Source of the DNA: Casuarius casuarius
Lineage: Eukaryota > Chordata > Aves > Casuariiformes > Casuariidae
Assembly (NCBI GenBank): GCA_003342895.1
Contig: PTFA01000035.1
Coordinates: 5,070,801-5,134,800 of the forward strand
Length of the DNA stretch: 64,000 nucleotides
Direction: 5' to 3'
In this document: positions 39,461 to 51,534 of the stretch, piece by piece
How positions within the stretch are numbered: position 1 is the first letter of the stretch
How the letters are laid out: every line of letters starts with the position of its first letter
Program-made: the position numbers and the translations under genes
The notes under the pieces: generated by a model
The model's database searches: none
What the model was told of the DNA's origin: nothing
The model's input: only the letters and a program-made list of their open reading frames with translations

Positions 39461-39887
39461 GAAATCTGATTCTTAGCGAATGACCGGCAATGACAGACTC
39501 TGGAAAGAAAAGGAGTCTGGATTGGAAAGAAAAGGAGTCTGGATTAGATCTTCCCAGGGTGCCTGTTCTGATGGAGCTGGATGGAAACCCCTGCTGCTAC
39601 CTGACGAGAAAGGCAACCAGGATCGGGCACGCGCTTGTGAGCAGAGGCAAACGGAAGAAACGCTTGACTGGAAGAAGACACAATTCTCTGAAGACCAGTA
39701 ACATCAGAAAGCAAAAGAACCAGCTCTCCCAAGAGCAAGATTTATCAGCCAACATGCACATTGCTCGCAGGAGCTGAGCTTCCTCAGACAAAAGAGGACT
39801 GAGAAATGCTGCTTGTTTTTCTCCTGATCTTTTCTGGGTTCATAGCTCCCAAAGCTATTGGGAAGCGAAAGCACAGGGAGATCATAG
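39461..39887 (+). ncRNA. Candidate splice-bounded segment (possible non-coding exon)
   Basis: A strong pyrimidine tract (ggttttttttcctcccag) ends at AG 39459-39460, and a near-consensus donor (atag followed by gtaagg) begins at 39888, bounding 427 bp. No frame is open throughout: a 73-codon and a 95-codon plus-strand frame end inside it, so if it is an exon it is more likely part of a non-coding RNA or a terminal region. It contains a 22-bp tandem duplication. Splice signals occur often by chance in long vertebrate DNA. Confidence 0.15.
39501..39544. repeat. 22-bp tandem duplication
   Basis: Two adjacent copies of a 22-bp unit beginning ggaaagaaaaggagtctgg. Confidence 0.9.
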
Positions 39888-41049
39888 GTAAGGAGACTAG
39901 TACTGTTATGGAGGTCGCGAAACACGTATCTTTGAAATATAAACTGAAGTCTTAGGCTCATTTTATCAGACTCTGAAAATACTTTTAGCATGACACCTGA
40001 TGGACGTCCATGATTGAGCAGAAACCAGGACAGAAGAGAAACTAATATGAACTATCAAAAGAGGCAATACTTTGACATTTGCTTTTGTATAACGCAGGCC
40101 AGTGGCTTAGCTGATGCAAAGTGTGTTTGGGCAAATACCTTTCGAAGGAAAAAGCTCACCATTTTTCTAATTTACTGCTACTGCCCTAGTGTGGCCCAGC
40201 ACACAAGGCCCTTTAGCAGCTGGGTGGGCACAAGCCATGCAGGAGGCCCCACTGAACTAGGAGAGCGGGCACAGCCAGGGCTGCAACGCGGAACGATGGT
40301 GGTAAAAGACTGGCACTCCATAGGCCAAAAGTGACAGATATGATTTTTAAAAACTGTTCTTTACATTTTTGCCTATGAACACATGGGTGAAAGCAAGTAG
40401 GAGAAAGGGGAGGGTATGTGAGAATTTCTCCCCATCTCTCTCTGTCTTTCATAAAGAAGCTTTTAACCCTCATGGTTGCAAAGAAACCCCTGAAAACCTT
40501 ACGTTTTCACATTAGAACAGAATTCCCTCTTCGTCTGGGGCTTGACTCCCTATCTTGTATATGTACAAGCCTATCTACAAACATGTGCATTGCCAACTAG
40601 AACATTATATATTTCCTGTGTAAGGAATCCTATTAGGACACTAAAGTGCATGAATTTTCACATCTTGAATAGCTCTGAGCTACAACAGTTTGTAAACCTT
40701 TTGAGGGCAATTTGGAGCAAGTGGCCACATGCCAAACCAACTGCTGTGCAACAAGTGACTAATGCCTTTGCTGATACCCCCGCTTTCTCTGCCAGCATCC
40801 TGCAGCAAAGCCTGCAGTACACCGGCAGCTCTGCTCAAGCGAACGAGGCTGAGATAATTGATATTTGCTGGGCACCTGCCTCTTTTCTCAGCTATGTATT
40901 TCTTTGGGTAGCTGCTCACAACTAAAATCTGCTTTCAGAGAACCAAGGTAGCTCTGTTCCAGATGTAAATATAGCCACTCAAGTTTTTTCCTCTGTCCCC
41001 CCGCCAAATTACAGGGATACTTAAAAAGAAAGTATCCATTAGCTGTTTT

Positions 41050-41480
41050 CAAGCCAAAGAAGCGATGCTCGCTGCATCCAGCACAAATCGCAGCACCCCT
41101 CGTGTGCAGGCCAGCAGCCTCCACTACGACAGGGAAAAGCAACAAGGCGTCCTTCACTACCGGGACTCGGGAACTGGTGCTTCTCGGTGACGCCCTGCGC
41201 TGCTAACGCACACAGGGTCCTGTGCAGGACAGAACCAGAGGCAGGCTGAAACCGAGGGACTGAGCTGGGGAAGAGTTCAGCGCCTGTATTCACACCGCAG
41301 CTTCCCGGCGGAGCCGCAAACGAGGCGCAGGGGCTGTGGCTACAGGGCGGCGCGGCACCCGCTCGCTGCGGGGGCTCGTCCGGTACCAGCTGTGCCTCCA
41401 GCCAGTGCCCCCGCAGCAAGCGTCAGAGTCGCGGTGCTCGTGTACCAGGACGGGCGCAGCCCGAGATCCACGGGCTGGAC
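41050..41480. other. CpG-containing GC-rich islet
   Basis: Dense CpG words (ttcccggcggagccgc, gggcggcgcggcac, cgctgcgggggctcgtccgg) in AT-rich surroundings. Two overlapping minus-strand frames cover it without recognisable homology. A cryptic promoter or a lineage-specific GC-rich islet is possible. Confidence 0.45.
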
Positions 41481-42693
41481 GAAACTGAGCAGCTTCTGTC
41501 TTTCAGCCACTGGAGAGGACGTATTTAAAGAACATGCTCGACAGCAGAAATATTTAGAGTGAGCTGAATGGACAGAACGAGCATCTCTTCCTAGCAGCAC
41601 TAGCGCAATTCAGCGTGCATCAGCCCAGCCAGAACTGCTCCAGAGCTACACCAGTGTTCACGAAACAGAGGGTAAGATGGACGTTTCCGTTCCACTTGAT
41701 CAACGGTACCATCTCCCTGAATTATCTTATTTATTAAGTATGGTAGCACCTAACGAAAAATTGTCAGTACTGTTGTTTTTAAAGCATGTGAAGTATTTTG
41801 CAAGTACATGAGCTGTGTAACACTTAGAAGGAAAACTCAAGAAAAACAGAAAGCTAAGACATAAAAATAAAAAGGTAAAAACCTGGCTTATGAATAGGTA
41901 TAAAAATATTTGGCAATCATTTCCAGATGTAATAAGCTCTGTACGTAGAATTAAAAAAGGTCAGCCCCAGCTTTGAGAAACTTCTTCACAAACACTTCAG
42001 TAAAAACCGTTAACTTTAGCACAAGCTGATATTGCAGCCATTACATTAGTTCCAGCAGAACCTGAGAACCCAGCCCGTCTGCTCAAAGGGCCAAAGACAA
42101 GCACTTCACCTCAGTAAATGTAAATAAAGGTCCACCATAAAGACAGATCTACTGCAGTTTAGTGCATTTGCTGTTAAAGACTTAAACCTGCTCAGATTCC
42201 AGGCACCTGGTTTATGCAGCTTTATGAATGAAATGGGTGAGGTAGCAGTACTTACTAATGAACCTTCACCACAGAGTTGATTATTTGTTCTTCTCAATAT
42301 TTATCATATTAACATGATTACCTATGAAGGGGAAGAAGAATAATATTTATTTTTTATCTAAGCATTCTACACGGGCTTGTGCCAAGTTTAATAGTTGCCA
42401 GTTGTAAAAGAGCAGGATATTTCCGCAGGTTCTGACGACAGCCCAGCTCACGGGCTTGCCCCGGCAAGCTGTCGAAGCTTCCCCTTGAACGGGCCTTCAC
42501 TAAATTGCATTGCATAAAATCATGCCTTCAATGCACAGCAGTCGGCTTTTATCCTGTTTTCTTTTTCTATTTTAGATTTTGTTTTATTTAAATGCAGCAT
42601 TTCAAGTTCTTCTATTGAATTTTTACAAAGATGAGAAAGAAACAAATAAAACATCAATCTGAAAGATTAAGAAAATACACTCTGCCTGTTTCT

Positions 42694-42804
42694 ATGGTTA
42701 TTTTAAATCAGTTTTATGCAGGCTTTGACAGGGGTCTATTAAATAAAAAGCCAAAGACCGAAGTGGCACTTCCAGTAGAATTGTATAAAAGCTAAAATAA
42801 CCAT
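42694..42804. repeat. Inverted repeat pair, 12-bp arms
   Basis: atggttatttta at 42694-42705 and its exact reverse complement taaaataaccat at 42793-42804, with an 87-bp spacer. The arms are short and AT-rich, so chance is a real possibility. Confidence 0.6.
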
Positions 42805-44519
42805 GGTCAAAAAAAGGGTCAAAGCCCATGTATTGCTTTAAAAGCAACTTTATTTGTAACAATGATTTTTAATCCACTAAATATTCCAAGTAAAGAAAGA
42901 TGCAAATGAAAGCCCAGGGCTAAGGCTCAATCTAAAATAAAATATGTCAATCTAAAATATGTTTCCCTGGCTTCAGTTGCCCTGGACCTGGCCCAGTATC
43001 ACAAACACGCAACTTTTTTCTCCAAAAGCCAAGGGTGCCACATCAGGCACGGTCCACTTAGCCAAGTAGCCTGATTCAGGAAAAAATATAAAACCAGGGC
43101 AATGTATTCTCACAGGTTCCAGCATTAAACTATAGCAGCTTTTTGAGCTAAAAGTCCGATGCACATGACTGTGTTAAACAGCTATTGATCCACCATGATT
43201 TGTCTAATTCCAGATATAACGGACCTTCATATCATCTTGTGAGGAGAACTTGCAGAATAAAGTATTACGTGAAAAATACTTCCTCTGTTTGCCTAAAAGT
43301 GTTGCCTGATAATTATTCACTGGGATGGCCCCAAGGTTTTTTTTTGAGAAACACTGAATTTTTTTTCTATATACCTTCTTCGTGCTATTACTCATTTTAA
43401 AGACCTCATATCCTCTCACACAGTGTTAATTTAAACATGTCTGTGCAAGACTTTGTCCGTGATACCGAGTTATGCATGTGTCTTCACCTCTTCGTTCCAC
43501 ATTAGCCCTATTTCATACTTATTTAAGGATACCTAAAGCTATATTGAATAATACAGTAAAGCACACAGCATTGCAATAGCACAGGTTTTCAGAGGAAAAA
43601 GGTCATAATCAATCAAAAAAACACCACCACTTGCAGGAGGCAACTTTATTTGTGAGAGTGACTATAGCACTGACAGCTGTGTAGTGATCAGCATCAGCAT
43701 CTGAGAGGCTCTCCAGTGGCAAACATCACAGCAAACGGAAGTCAACATTGCTAAGGAAGGAGGAACCAGGAGTGGAGTTTGTCACATTTGCAGAGTTGTT
43801 GGCTGATTTGTTTATAACATCTGGTTTATTTTTCAGTTTCCAAAAAAATGTGATTTTAAACAAAACAGATTTCATGTTACACCTGTCACCATGCCTTGAA
43901 GAGTTCGCTCAGTGGAAATGTTTCACAGCAAACCACTTAACTGGTCAAATCGATGTGTTGACCATCTTGCTTTTTCTTTTGAGCTTCAGCCACTTGATTA
44001 TCTGACCAAGACCTGTAATTGCTGATTTAGATCCAAACGGCAATGGCTCCGTGGTGATCTGATTCTAGTGGCCAAAACCGTACATGAAACTAATTCAAAG
44101 TATCTGAGAGAGAAAGAGTCCAGATGAGAGTTTTCTTTGCTTAATTATACCTTTCAGTTTTCTGACTTCCTCTTATGGTTTTGTATCTCAACCTGATGAG
44201 AGCTTCTCGTTACTGTATTGCACTGGAATGGGGAAAAGGGGAGGCAAAAATGAGGGAATGCAGAAAGAGGAGAAAACCCACAACAAGAGGAACAAAACTA
44301 TTTGCTACTGGAGGAAATCTGGAAAAACAGGGAGTTGGTGAGGCTAGCAAGGCTGTGATAAAAAATATGTAGTAGAAAAGGCCATACTGCTATTTTTAAA
44401 AAAAGCTTTAGATGAAAACACCTTTACATTGCCAGCTGAAGGACCAAATTCTTTGGTGCAGTTTTGCTGCCCACCAGATCCCTCTTTAGAAACCTGTCCA
44501 TGAAATCTCTGTGAAAGGC

Positions 44520-44900
44520 GCCTTCACAAGCCCTGTGCAAGCGAGCTCAGCAGCAGCAAACCTCAGAAAACTTTCCCGGGATGGACACGGCCGTAGAGGA
44601 AAGGCCCAGCTGCCCAGGACCCCCCGCACAGCGCTACAGAGGAGCTGAAGCTGGATGCTAGGCCTGGTTCAGCCGAGTTTTATAAAAACCTCCTGTGGAG
44701 TCACTCAATACCTTTCATCTGAGAGATCGATTACAGGCACCACGTGCAGTGCCTGTTCGGGCAGCCCTGCAGCCAGGCTAAGGGCCAGGCTGTCTCTAGC
44801 GTGTCCCACAAGGCCGAGGAGGCTGGGCAGCCCCGAGCGCGCGGGGCACACGAGCTGCCGGGTGGGCTCGCTCCGGCTGTCTGCTGGGCACCACCGCGGA
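44520..44900. other. CpG-containing GC-rich islet
   Basis: GC-rich with clustered CpG, strongest at 44800-44900 (ggccgaggagg, cgagcgcgcggggcac, ccgcggatag). Three overlapping open frames on both strands, none recognisable. Confidence 0.45.
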
Positions 44901-45527
44901 TAGGGAATGAGCAGGTTTCAGAGCGCTCTAGGTTTGCAGCCTCTTCCAAAGGCTGTTTTTTCTCTGCAGAAGAGATATAGCCTCCAGACACCGAGAAGTT
45001 TTCAGCATGTGGCTTCTTCAGGTGCGCGATTGTGCCAGCGTGCCTGAGAACAAGGAGTATCTTAGAGGAACCATAAGGCAGATCTTTAATTGATGTTTTA
45101 CCGCTGTCTTTTATGCCGGAAAAGCAAAGATGTTTTCAAAACAACTTCTCAGCAACAGCTTATCTCATTTAAGATCCCACAGAACAAAGCACTTGCATGA
45201 AAATAAGACAAATAGAAAAATACGAAAGCAAAAAAGGGAAAATACCATCTCAAGCCAACAGGTGTTATTCAGAGATTACACCAGAGCAGATACGGGAACG
45301 CAGAATAAATGTGCAACAAAAAAGGACCGTAGTCAGATAATTTCTTATGAGTTTTGAAATGGTCAGCAAAATGGTTATATAACAAAAAAGAGTTATGGTC
45401 AGCAGACAGAAAAGCATTGCACACTTAGGATTCTGAAACTTCATCTAGGATTAGAAAACATTTTGCTTTTGTCTTGCATAGAACATTCATTCCCTGATTT
45501 TCCAGGCACTCCTCTACTCCAAGGGGG

Positions 45528-45603
45528 AAAAAAAAAAAAGAAATCAATTTGTTCCTTAATCTAGCTGTAGGTTGTTTTTTTTGTTTTTTTGTTTTTTTTT
45601 TTT
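45528..45603. repeat. A12 tract followed by a T-rich homopolymer region
   Basis: Twelve A at 45528-45539, then T8, T7 and T12 runs separated by single G at 45575-45603. Confidence 0.9.
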
Positions 45604-47681
45604 AAATAATATGGCACGGTGAGTACTGATGATGTTACGGAACATCTTCCCCTTCCTCTTAAAGAAGGAAAATAAGACTGTGGGATGCGTAAGGAAATAC
45701 CTTTCAAAATGTTGTATTTACAAGAGCAACTAAAGGTAACAGCAGCTGTACATGGGCCGGACCACGCTCACCAGCTCCCCTCATCCCCAGGATGACCCAG
45801 AGGAGGAGAGCGGCAGCCAGAGAAATGCTTTCAGATGGAGGGTCTGCAAACCAGAAATGGTCAGACTCGCCCTCCCCTCAAGTCTTTCACATGCACCTTT
45901 GTGTATGAACTCGGCCACGCTCGCTGCCGCTTGCTGAGGCACACCACCACGTGGTGGGGACAGATGGTACTTTTTGGACCTCTTAGTCATGACAAGTGGG
46001 GAGCCTAAATAATTGTATGGGGATACTCCAGTGCATCCTATTCAACTGTATACAGGCCATAGTGACCTGTGGAGACCTACTGCTCCTCAGGGGACTTTGC
46101 CATTTCATTATTATGCTTCACTATCATTTTTTCCTCATCTAGGAGAAGTAGTTTTATTCTTTAATGTTTTCTGTTTGAAGGGTTGTTTGGGAACGAACAA
46201 AATAGTTATTGCTGATGCTTACTCTTAAAACTGGTAGAGCATTTCAGGCTAGCATGCAGTCAGAGCCTATGCTGCAGTCTGCTCTAATGTAAGACAGACC
46301 CTGCGCACTGCCTGTATGAAGACAGCAGAAACAGGACACCATGCTGGAGACATGATTTTCCTAATTCTCCATCTTCTGGGATAGGAGTCATACACGAACC
46401 TCTCAGCTGGGCTTGGGGCATTCATGCTGCCAATTAGTCCTTTAAGTCCAACTGTGATGTTGTGTCTAATTGGTCTAGTGGGAGATTACAGAGTAAAGAG
46501 AAAGGCATGAAGAGTGGACTGGAAGATAGGAGTGACAAAACTGCTGTTTAACCTCTCCACAACCTCCTTCGCTTCTACCTCAAAAAGTGAAATATTTTGG
46601 TAAGGCTCTCCAAGGGAATACCTGAAAGTCAAGTCATGAGTTAGTGTCCTGACTTTATTCTGTATGTCTCCACACAAATTATGCCCAGTTCCCAGAGAAG
46701 TTTTGTGCAAAAAACTGTGATAAGCTGGCATCTCAAGTGTTCTCCATAGTGAATGCTCCTGGTTATGAGTTGAGAAGATGTCTCTCTGAAAACATTCTCA
46801 CAAAATTTCAGCAAACATCCCATCATTTACTGGAATGTTTGTGGAAAGTAAGCAAGCACAGGAAGGAGCGTGAGAGCAGGGAAGAGATTCATTACAAGAT
46901 GCAGCTGCACGCTGAGGATCCTTCAATGAGCTACAGCTTGAACATCGCAAAATAGGTCCCTTAAGCCAGCAGGGAATCCTGATGTACCCCTTTAGCATTG
47001 CTTATCGTCCTCTTGTGCCAGGAAGCGACTCATCTGGATGGCAACCATGTGACTTGTGCTAATTCTGCACCACCTGGTCCTTCCCCTTGCATAAAAAAAT
47101 GGACAATTTAAGAGACAGCAAAGAAAGAAAGAACAAATATTCAGTGTTCAAGATGGTAAAGTGTTGAATGAGCTAATCCAAAAATTATTATGATTTCAGT
47201 ATGTTCACTAAGTGTACCAATTATTTAAGCTATGCATTAATGAACTGTAGGTATGTCTAAACAGTATGTTTGAAAGACTGAATATGATAAAATTATTTAG
47301 ATTACTGATGGTGTAGAGAAATTCCAGACCAGCTTAACAGTGAGTGATCAGTTAACAAAACAGTAGATAAAATTTAGATTAAAAATATAAGGCCATATGC
47401 ATAGCAAATAATATCTTAGCTTATTCACATAACCTGCTGGCTCTGAAAGAATGGCACTTAGCAGAAACAGTAGGCCAACAGGACATTGCTGCACAGTGGT
47501 ACAGCAGCTGATAATGTAGAGAAATACCAAGTTGTTTCAATAATAGTCCAAGAAGTAATACTGAAATGTTCCTTGGCCACTGCAGGGCCTGAAGGCATCT
47601 CTTCACCTTGAACATTAAGGCCTAGTCCCTATCACATAAGAGATGAGGAAAAAGTGAAATGTTTCAAGCAGAGATGAAAAA

Positions 47682-47776
47682 ATATCAATAAAAGGAGAAA
47701 ATATCAATAAAAGGAGAAAATATCAATAAAAGGAGAAAATATCAATAAAAGGAGAAAATATCAATAAAAGGAGGAA
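47682..47776 (+). repeat. Five-copy 19-bp minisatellite, each unit with AATAAA
   Basis: Five head-to-tail copies of atatcaataaaaggagaaa start at 47682, 47701, 47720, 47739 and 47758. The first four are identical and the last has one difference near its end. Every unit contains the canonical polyadenylation hexamer AATAAA on the plus strand (47687, 47706, 47725, 47744 and 47763). The near-perfect identity points to a recent expansion. No gene end was recognised just upstream, so use as a polyadenylation region is unproven. Confidence 0.97.
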
Positions 47777-49365
47777 AGTGGAAGAAAGGAAGAAACATGA
47801 AGAGAAGATGAGGCACTCCAGAGAAGTAAACAAGGGTGTAGACACCACACCACACACAGACACACAGGGAACAGAAGGGGTGAGAGGTTCTTTTCATGTT
47901 TTCTTACTAAGAGTGATCCTATGAAAACGAGTGCTGAGAAGCACAGAGCTGTGCCAGGACTATTCTGCGCAGCAGAGCTGACCCATGCAGCTCCATGCTG
48001 ACAGTGGCAGTGAGAACAAGAGATGATGGTTTTACAAGCTGAGTTATGGTCACGGATCACAAGGCAAATCAGCAAACTTTCCTTCTAATCTTCCGTAAAA
48101 GACGAATTGCCAAAACATCAGTTCTCTACTGGGTATTAGAATACAGACATCCTTAACCACTCTCAACACTGGGATTTTCTGAGAGTTTCTAAAAGAAGTA
48201 TCTGTCTGCTGCTAGAGACTGGCCAGCCTGGTTCAGTGATCTGGCCAGCTATGGTAGCACCTATATTCCCTGTTTGTGGACTTTCTTACATACCACTGAA
48301 AGAGTAATACAGGTTCTCACAGCTAATACTCAAGATTTCAGCCTCACTGAAATCAGTAATACTATTTAAAAATGATATACACAAAAAGATGTCCCAGTTT
48401 TTTAAAAATGACCTTTCAGATATCTTTCTGCATATCTCACAAGCGTAGGAATGCTTTGATATGGTAGCCCCAGAAATCTACATTAATAATCAAACCTATA
48501 TTTTATAAGACAGACAGAAATTAGAAACTTTTTGCCTTCCATGAAGCACTCTCTGATTGCATTTCAGTTAGTTTTCAGTCAAAAACCTGATCACCTTCAT
48601 TCTTGAAATAGCACACTCATTATAAGTTGTAGCCATTTTCTTTCAATAATGCCAACAGCAGCATTTTTATTCCCCTACGAGGTTAACATCGTAGCTACGG
48701 GTGTCCTCCTACCGCTACAGCTCTTCAAGTCCAACGGTGCAAGGGAGGTGGATGGTTGCAAGTTGTGTTCTTGTTTCTCTAACTCCGTGTTAGATCTGGC
48801 AGATGGAATAACTACACACTTGTCATCCTTTTTCAGATGCTCATTCCTTTTATCCCAAGGCCCAGATGCCTTTCATTAGGCTATGCTTCCCCTATACCTT
48901 TGATCTCCCTCTACAAAAGGCAGAAAGCTATACTGTCCAGGACTATGAAAAAATCCTGGCAAAGTGCCTCTAATATATTGTATCTTCTGTCCCTGCTTTT
49001 ATTTTTCTATCTCCTGTTCTTTCTGCACTTTGCCAAAGAGTTCCTCCTGAAAAATTTGGATGAAAAGTAAACATTTTCAAATGAATTTCTCACACTGAAA
49101 GTCCTTTTTCCTCAGATAACCTCAGGGCACTAATGGGATCTTTTTATGTATTCCTGCTCGTCTTCCCTTCCATCCATTAAGTCTTTAGATCAAGGGTTCT
49201 TGGACTCAGCTTGCACAATCTTATCATGCTGTTTTCTTAATTTAAATGCTTGTCTTCACTCCACAGAGTCTAATACTTCATCTGTTCATTGCAAGTCTCC
49301 TTAATTCACTGAGTTGATTAAACATTTAAAAAATGTATATATTAAATATTCATAAGAATCAGTCT
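47777..49365. other. Non-coding stretch, no gene seen
   Basis: AT-rich with no recognised exon or transposon. The minus-strand frame at 47761-48075 is open partly through the minisatellite. Confidence 0.6.
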
Positions 49366-49391
49366 CCCCCCCCCCCCCCCCCCCCCCCCCC
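49366..49391. repeat. C26 homopolymer
   Basis: Twenty-six consecutive C; the minus strand is therefore G26. Such runs can form G-quadruplex or i-motif structures and are prone to slippage and length error, so the exact length is uncertain. Confidence 0.97.
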
Positions 49392-49889
49392 GATTCTAAC
49401 CCTGGAGAAATATAAACAGCCAGTGAGGTTGATTAGTGCAATCATAAAGGCATCTTCCCCTCTCCCTTTCCCTACACCAGATTAATTCTGTTTAACTTCT
49501 CACTGGGTCACACCAAAATAGTTGGTCACTTCTGTCCCGTTCTCATTCTCCGTGATTATTTTTCCTCCCCCACCAGAGGTATGCTTGATTCATTGCTTTT
49601 AAGTTAGACACTCATACTGCTGTATATCTAAATATTGGCCATGGTAATGCACTTTTTTCTTCCTTCTGAAAGCTGTTAGTTTGTATGCAGATTGGATCAA
49701 TTAATAGAATGGCATTGTAAAAAGACAACAATTTTTAACCCATCTGCCTGTTCCCCGAACACCAGCTCGTATGAGTTAGATGATCATCTATATTCAAAAT
49801 GGATGGAAATGCACAGAGAGAAACTCAAATATTGAATGAGTCTGAGCAGTGGCTACTGCACAGCATCCCACTGCCATTGGCGTATGAGA

Positions 49890-50210
49890 GGTCCCCACTC
49901 TCCCGGACACCCAACACCACAGATCGCTGCTCTGCCCGCGGCTCTCCACCCCACATGGGTCCTCGCCTCCGGTTTCCAGGAACGGCGGAGGGAACGTGGA
50001 CCTCAGCTACTCCGGGTCAGGGCCTGGCGTCTCCGCCCTGCCTGTTGGAGTTGGTGACCACCGACAGAAAAGGAAGGCACTAAAACGCGGGACTGACCTG
50101 GGACAGCCGAGCAGTGGACGCGTGCTTCCTTCTGCCACCTGGCTGCAGCTGCAGCAGCCTTCAGGAGAGGGGGGAGCTGGCGCACAGTCGTTTCCTAAAC
50201 TGCTGCAGCA
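49890..50210. other. GC-rich islet
   Basis: Moderately CpG-rich (ctgcccgcggctc, ctccggtttcc, aacggcggaggg, agtggacgcgtgc), with four overlapping open frames on both strands. No product recognised. Confidence 0.45.
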
Positions 50211-51530
50211 AGGTTTATAGGGCAGCTGTTAGTGCTGCAATCTGATATTCGCCATCCCATTTCCTTGGAACGCTCTGCTGCTCTAAGAGTCACCCCACGC
50301 CGCCTCCTGCTGCCTGCTCATGCCGGCTTTGGCTTCAGGTAGGCTTTGGAGATCTGGCAAACTTTCAATTAATTAAAAAACATTGCCTCATATTCACATA
50401 ATATAAAGAAGAGATGGGAGAACTGAGGAAAGATGGATGGCATCAAAGCTTATTCAGACCCAGCAACCTCCACAGTTTATCATCTAATTTCAGTACTGTC
50501 ATATTCAAGAAAATTTCAGCAAAATCAGTGGAGCTAAATTTAACTCAGTCATATCACTGGAAATGGCAATCTGCGGAGCTCTTCTGAAAACACACCTGGT
50601 TGGGCTGACCCGTTTGCCCACGTAACTCTGGGCACGCTACCAGACCCTGTGCACGACCCACAACTCCTGGCAGCTCCTTTCATCCCAGGACTGACTCCTG
50701 CAGTCCAGTCTGGTAACTTTGATTTCAACTTTGATAATTGAAAATACAGATATATCTTCCTCCCACATGTTATACTCAGACTCCCATGTATCCTTATACA
50801 AAGAAAAATGCAGTGTAAAGAGTTTCAATTAAGGCAGAAAGCTTTAGATCATTATATCAGAGTTTCCATCAAAGTGTTTTTTCTAATGAAAAGACTTATT
50901 TCCAGCAGAGAAATACATGTTTAAATGGATTATTTTATACATTTTTACAATATAATTTTTCTGCATTAAAGAGAATTACTGGGGTTTGGATAGCTGGATA
51001 TAAAAGAAGTTGGCTTATTTTTATTGAAAGTTATTTTACTGAAACAGTTCTTTAATTTTCACGGGATAAAAAGATACCTTTTAGCCAGTGATAATTAAGA
51101 GAAACCAAGAGCCCTTTGAAGACCTGTCCTAGAAGCAGCCTCAACCCACCTGCTCATTTGTGCCAGTACAACCAGGACAAACAGCGTTTCCAGCTGAGGG
51201 GGGCCATGGCACGGACGTGACTAGCGTTCGGCTTTGGATCGCCCACTCCAGTGGTCAAGTGGCCACTTGCAGGTCCAGAATAGCCCTTCGCCTGGATGGC
51301 AGCAATGCGCGACCTCCCCCTGTGGCTGCCCTCCTTGAGACGCAGTGATCCTGACCAGTCTACGCTGGAGAACTCCACAGGAACGGCAAACTTACCGCAA
51401 GTCTCCTACGTAGATGAGGTTTAAGCCACTACTACTGAACGCTGCTGACATGCTTTAATATGCACTGTATTAAAACCGAGAGAGGCTCACAAAGATTTCC
51501 ACACTCTGAGGCAACTGTAGCTGCTCCACA
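50211..51530. other. Non-coding stretch, no gene seen
   Basis: Mixed composition. One of the dispersed degenerate motifs described in the findings lies at about 50520-50560. Confidence 0.55.
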
Positions 51531-51534
51531 AACA

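Larger units (their letters stand above)
39888..47681. other. Non-coding stretch with two GC-rich islets, no gene seen
   Basis: Mostly AT-rich, with GC-rich islets at about 41050-41480 and 44520-44900. Open frames over those islets (such as 41039-41419, minus, 126 codons) have no recognisable domains. Simple repeats are listed separately. A 12-bp inverted repeat pair lies at 42694-42804. Confidence 0.55.

Noticed and set aside
47682..47776. Considered as a CRISPR-like array
   Set aside because: The 19-bp units are directly adjacent with no unique spacers, and the context is vertebrate; it is a minisatellite.
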